This document shows positions 61,391-64,000 of a stretch of 64,000 bases of DNA, piece after piece (position 1 is the first letter of the stretch; every line of letters starts with the position of its first letter). Location: the NCBI GenBank assembly GCA_963798795.1, contig CAWCUZ010000006.1, positions 434,001-498,000 of the forward strand, in the 5' to 3' direction. This DNA comes from CAWCUZ01 sp963798795. GTDB lineage: Bacteria > Acidobacteriota > Vicinamibacteria > Vicinamibacterales > SCN-69-37. Position numbers and translations under genes: made by a program. Below the pieces are notes generated by a model. That model had not been told where the DNA came from and made no database searches. It worked only from the letters and a program-made list of their open reading frames with translations.

Positions 61391-64000
61391 ATGCCTCCTG
61401 ACCCTTCGATCCCGCGGTGGCTTCGGGCGGGCGCGCGGCTGCTGCCTGGCGCCTATCGCGCGGAGGTGCTCGACGATCTAGTCGACGAGCGGACGACGCG
61501 GTTGCGTGGCGGCGGGTCGCGGTTCGGGACGGCGTGCTGGGTCGCCGGCCATCTCGTCCGGAGCGCGGTCGCCAGCCGCCGCCGCGGGCGCTTCGCCGTC
61601 GACCCGGGGGTGCCGCCGGCGCGCGGCCGCGCGCGCGTAGAGGCCGTCTGGCAGGACCTGCGGCTCGGCGGCCGCCTGCTGGCGCGGCAGCCGGGATTCG
61701 CGCTGACGGCCGTCCTGACACTGGCCCTCGGCGTCGGGGCCAACGCCGCCATCTTCACGGTGGCCTGGCAGACCCTTCTGAAACCGCTGCCGTACCCCGG
61801 CGGCGAACGGCTCGTGCGGGTCTGGGAAACGTTTCAGCCGAACGACACGCCGAACCTGGTCATGCCGGCGAACTTCCACGACTGGGAGCGCGACGCGCAC
61901 TCCTTTCAGGCCATCGCCGCCTTCACCGCCCGGCGCGGCACTGCCGATCTGACCGGCGGCGGCGAGCCGGAGCAGTGGAACGTCCGGTACGTCACGGGCG
62001 CCTACTTCGATGTGTTCGGCCTGGAGCCGATCGTCGGCCGCGTGCTCGATCGGCACGATGTGGACAACGAGTCCCCGGCGGTCGTCATCAGTGAATCCGC
62101 CTGGCGCCGGCGCTTCGGCGCCGATCCGGCGATCGCCGGGCGCGCGATTCGTCTCGGGGGAGAGCCGCGTGCGGTCATCGGCGTCATGCCGGCGGCGTTC
62201 TCCATCGCCGGCGGCGACGTCGACGCGTGGGCGCCGCTGTCGCTGCCGCCCGAGGAGCCCGGCACGCGCCTGCGCGCGCACTACCTCGGCGTCGTCGCGC
62301 GACTCGAGCCGGGCGCGACGGTCGAGGGCGCGACGGCCGAAGTGAAGGGCATTGCCGCGCGCGCGGCGACGCGGTATCCGGAGGCGAACGGCAAGCTCTC
62401 CGCAAAGGTGCAGTCGCTGCGATCGCTGCGCGGCGGAACGGTTCGATCCGGCCTGCACATGCTCTGGTGGGCCGCGGCGTTCGTGCTGCTCATCGCGTGC
62501 GCGAACCTGGCGAGCCTGCAGCTGGCGCGCGCGGCCCGACGGACGCGGGAGCTTGGCGTGCGCGCGGCGCTCGGCGCCAGCCGCGGCCGGCTCGTCGCGC
62601 AATTGCTGACCGAGAACCTGGTGCTGTCGGCGTGCGGCACCGTCGCCGGGCTGGCGCTGAGCTGGTGGGTGCTGAGGGCGATCGGCGCGATCGCCCCTCC
62701 GGATGTCCGCCTGGCCGCGTCCGCAGGCTTTCAGCCCGTCGTCGTGATCTACGCGGCGGCGGTGGCGATCGGAAGCGCGCTGCTGTTCGGCGCGGCGCCG
62801 GCCTGGCACGCCGCGAAACACGCCGCCCGGGCGCTCGGCCAGCGGACCCACACGAGCGATCGGGGCGCCACACGCGCTCGCGCGGTACTGGTCACCTCGC
62901 AGGTCGCGCTGGCGGTCATGCTCGTCGTGGCCGCCACGCTGCTCATCACGAGCCTGGCGCGCGTGCTGGCCGTCGACCCGGGGTTCAATCCGCATGGCCT
63001 GTTCACGTTCGACGTGAGCCTGCCGAACGCGCGGTTCGATACCTTTGCCAGGCGCGAGCAGCTGATCGACGGCGTGATGCGGGAGCTCGCGGCGTTGCCG
63101 GGCGTGACCGCCACGTGCGCCATCAACGAGATCCCCTTCGACGAGCCGGGCGGCATGACGTACGTGCCGGAGGGCCGCACCGACGCGGTCGGCGCGTCGC
63201 CGCGCACCGTCACGCCGGGCTGCTTCGCCGCGCTGGACGTCAGGCTGCTCCGCGGCCGGCTGTTTCGCGACCACGAGTCGACGCGCGTCGGCATCGTCAC
63301 GAAGACGTTTGCCGACCAGGCCTGGTCCGGCGCCGACCCGATCGGGCGGCGCGTGCACCTGGGGATTCCGACCGGCGACCTGATCGAGGTGGTCGGCGTC
63401 GTCAGCGACTCGCGGCAGTACTCGCTGGAGTCGCGGCCGTACGCGCAGTTCTTCGAATTCGCGTCGGAGGACTCGGCGTTCTGGCCCGAGCGGATCGTGG
63501 CGCGTGCCGTGGTGCCGCCCGAGTCGCTGTTCACCGCGGTGCGATCCGCCGTCCGCCGCGTCGATCCGGACCAGCCGGTCGCGCGGCTGCGCACACTGGA
63601 CGACGTCGTGGGCGCCTCGCTCGCGAACCGCCGGTTCGATCTGTCGCTCGTGTCCGGGTTCACCTTCGTCGCGATCGTCCTGGCCGCCGTCGGAATCTAC
63701 GGCCTGCTCGCGCAGATCGTGGCGCAGCGGACGTCGGAGATCGGCGTGCGGCTGGCGCTCGGCGCGACGCGGGGCTCGGCGGTGCGGCTGGTGATGGCGA
63801 GCGCGTGGCGCGCCGTGGCGATCGGCGTGCCGGTCGGCCTGGCCGGGGCCGCGGCCGCGTCCGGCCTGCTGCGGAGCTTCGTGTTCGGCGTCTCACCCAC
63901 GGCGCCGGCCATCTACGTGCTGGCGGCGTCCGGACTGGCGGCGATGGCGGTCGGCGCCGCGTGGCTCGCGGCGCGTCGCGCGGCGCGCGTGGATCCGATC
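61391..64000 (+). CDS. ADOP-type ABC permease (3' partial at the window end)
   Basis: The frame is open from the ATG to the last base, 870 codons, and stops short of the usual terminal segment by only a few residues (AARRAARVDPI...). It has a prefix domain (IPRWLRAGARLLPGAYRAEV), first span (ALTAVLTLALGVGANAAIFT), MacB_PCD (WNVRYVTGAYFDVFGLEPIV, RAVIGVMPAAFSIAGG), an FtsX unit (LLIACANLASLQLARAARRT, RELGVRAALGASRGRLVAQL), second periplasmic domain and last FtsX unit (AAVGIYGLLAQIVAQRTSEI). It is not preceded by a PadR gene but by an AT-rich 40-base stretch (TGATATGTACTATTGACTCA) that may be its promoter. Confidence 0.9.
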   Translation, partial: MPPDPSIPRWLRAGARLLPGAYRAEVLDDLVDERTTRLRGGGSRFGTACWVAGHLVRSAVASRRRGRFAVDPGVPPARGRARVEAVWQDLRLGGRLLARQPGFALTAVLTLALGVGANAAIFTVAWQTLLKPLPYPGGERLVRVWETFQPNDTPNLVMPANFHDWERDAHSFQAIAAFTARRGTADLTGGGEPEQWNVRYVTGAYFDVFGLEPIVGRVLDRHDVDNESPAVVISESAWRRRFGADPAIAGRAIRLGGEPRAVIGVMPAAFSIAGGDVDAWAPLSLPPEEPGTRLRAHYLGVVARLEPGATVEGATAEVKGIAARAATRYPEANGKLSAKVQSLRSLRGGTVRSGLHMLWWAAAFVLLIACANLASLQLARAARRTRELGVRAALGASRGRLVAQLLTENLVLSACGTVAGLALSWWVLRAIGAIAPPDVRLAASAGFQPVVVIYAAAVAIGSALLFGAAPAWHAAKHAARALGQRTHTSDRGATRARAVLVTSQVALAVMLVVAATLLITSLARVLAVDPGFNPHGLFTFDVSLPNARFDTFARREQLIDGVMRELAALPGVTATCAINEIPFDEPGGMTYVPEGRTDAVGASPRTVTPGCFAALDVRLLRGRLFRDHESTRVGIVTKTFADQAWSGADPIGRRVHLGIPTGDLIEVVGVVSDSRQYSLESRPYAQFFEFASEDSAFWPERIVARAVVPPESLFTAVRSAVRRVDPDQPVARLRTLDDVVGASLANRRFDLSLVSGFTFVAIVLAAVGIYGLLAQIVAQRTSEIGVRLALGATRGSAVRLVMASAWRAVAIGVPVGLAGAAAASGLLRSFVFGVSPTAPAIYVLAASGLAAMAVGAAWLAARRAARVDPI

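Overview
The window is GC-rich DNA with the marks of an acidobacterium, probably of the Vicinamibacteria/soil type. The main evidence is a large set of orphan FtsX/MacB-type permeases of the 'acidobacterial duplicated orphan permease' (ADOP) kind, several paired with small PadR regulators. A Ser/Thr kinase with a TolB/PD40-like C-terminal half, DUF3175, an M13 peptidase and a B12-binding radical SAM protein of the Ta0216 type fit the same picture. No rRNA, tRNA, CRISPR array, integrase or transposase was recognised. The taxonomic statement is an inference from gene families.

Region 1 (1-13.9 kb, + strand) is an exopolysaccharide/surface-glycan locus. It holds an ExeA-like ATPase with LysM, a CpsD-like kinase, a WcaJ-type initiating sugar-phosphate transferase, a WecG/TagA glycosyltransferase, GDP-fucose synthase, a glycosyltransferase stump, a Wzx-like flippase, a polysaccharide deacetylase, an O-antigen ligase/polymerase, a GT2, two GT4 enzymes and a hexapeptide acyltransferase. 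Together they would initiate, extend, flip, polymerise and decorate a glycan. Nearly every gene here is broken by one to several frameshifts, unlike most of the rest of the window.

Region 2 (14-22 kb) holds a secreted beta-helix protein, a membrane metallophosphoesterase, a HTH-TM-sensor protein and a headless CCG-domain iron-sulfur protein. Region 3 (22-35.7 kb) is intact: the kinase, a PadR-ADOP pair, a PCMT-like methyltransferase, a small winged-helix-like protein, an M13 peptidase, two CorC/HlyC-type proteins, a sorbosone-dehydrogenase-like protein and mscL. Region 4 (35.7-56 kb) is dominated by ADOP permeases (two on the minus strand, then a third with a downstream lipoprotein that is a lone periplasmic domain, then plus-strand PadR-ADOP pairs). 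It also carries a radical SAM protein, a beta-propeller surface protein that shares its C-terminal module with the beta-helix protein of region 2, DinB and a response regulator. Region 5 (56-64 kb) has DUF3175, an amidohydrolase, Mug glycosylase, a deleted SDR, a methyltransferase, a diheme cytochrome c and a last ADOP that runs off the right end.

The window has two recurring themes. The first is PadR-ADOP modules in every state: intact, internally deleted, reduced to a 17-codon tail, or reduced to one soluble domain. The second is several families of short palindromic or tandem intergenic repeats (GGGGTCAGACC, GTGGGCCGCTGGCCCAC, CCCGGGGCTTCAGCCCCGGG, and GATT-core 7-8-mers). Many begin exactly at stop codons, one is translated in frame inside the kinase domain, and two inverted arrays flank mscL.
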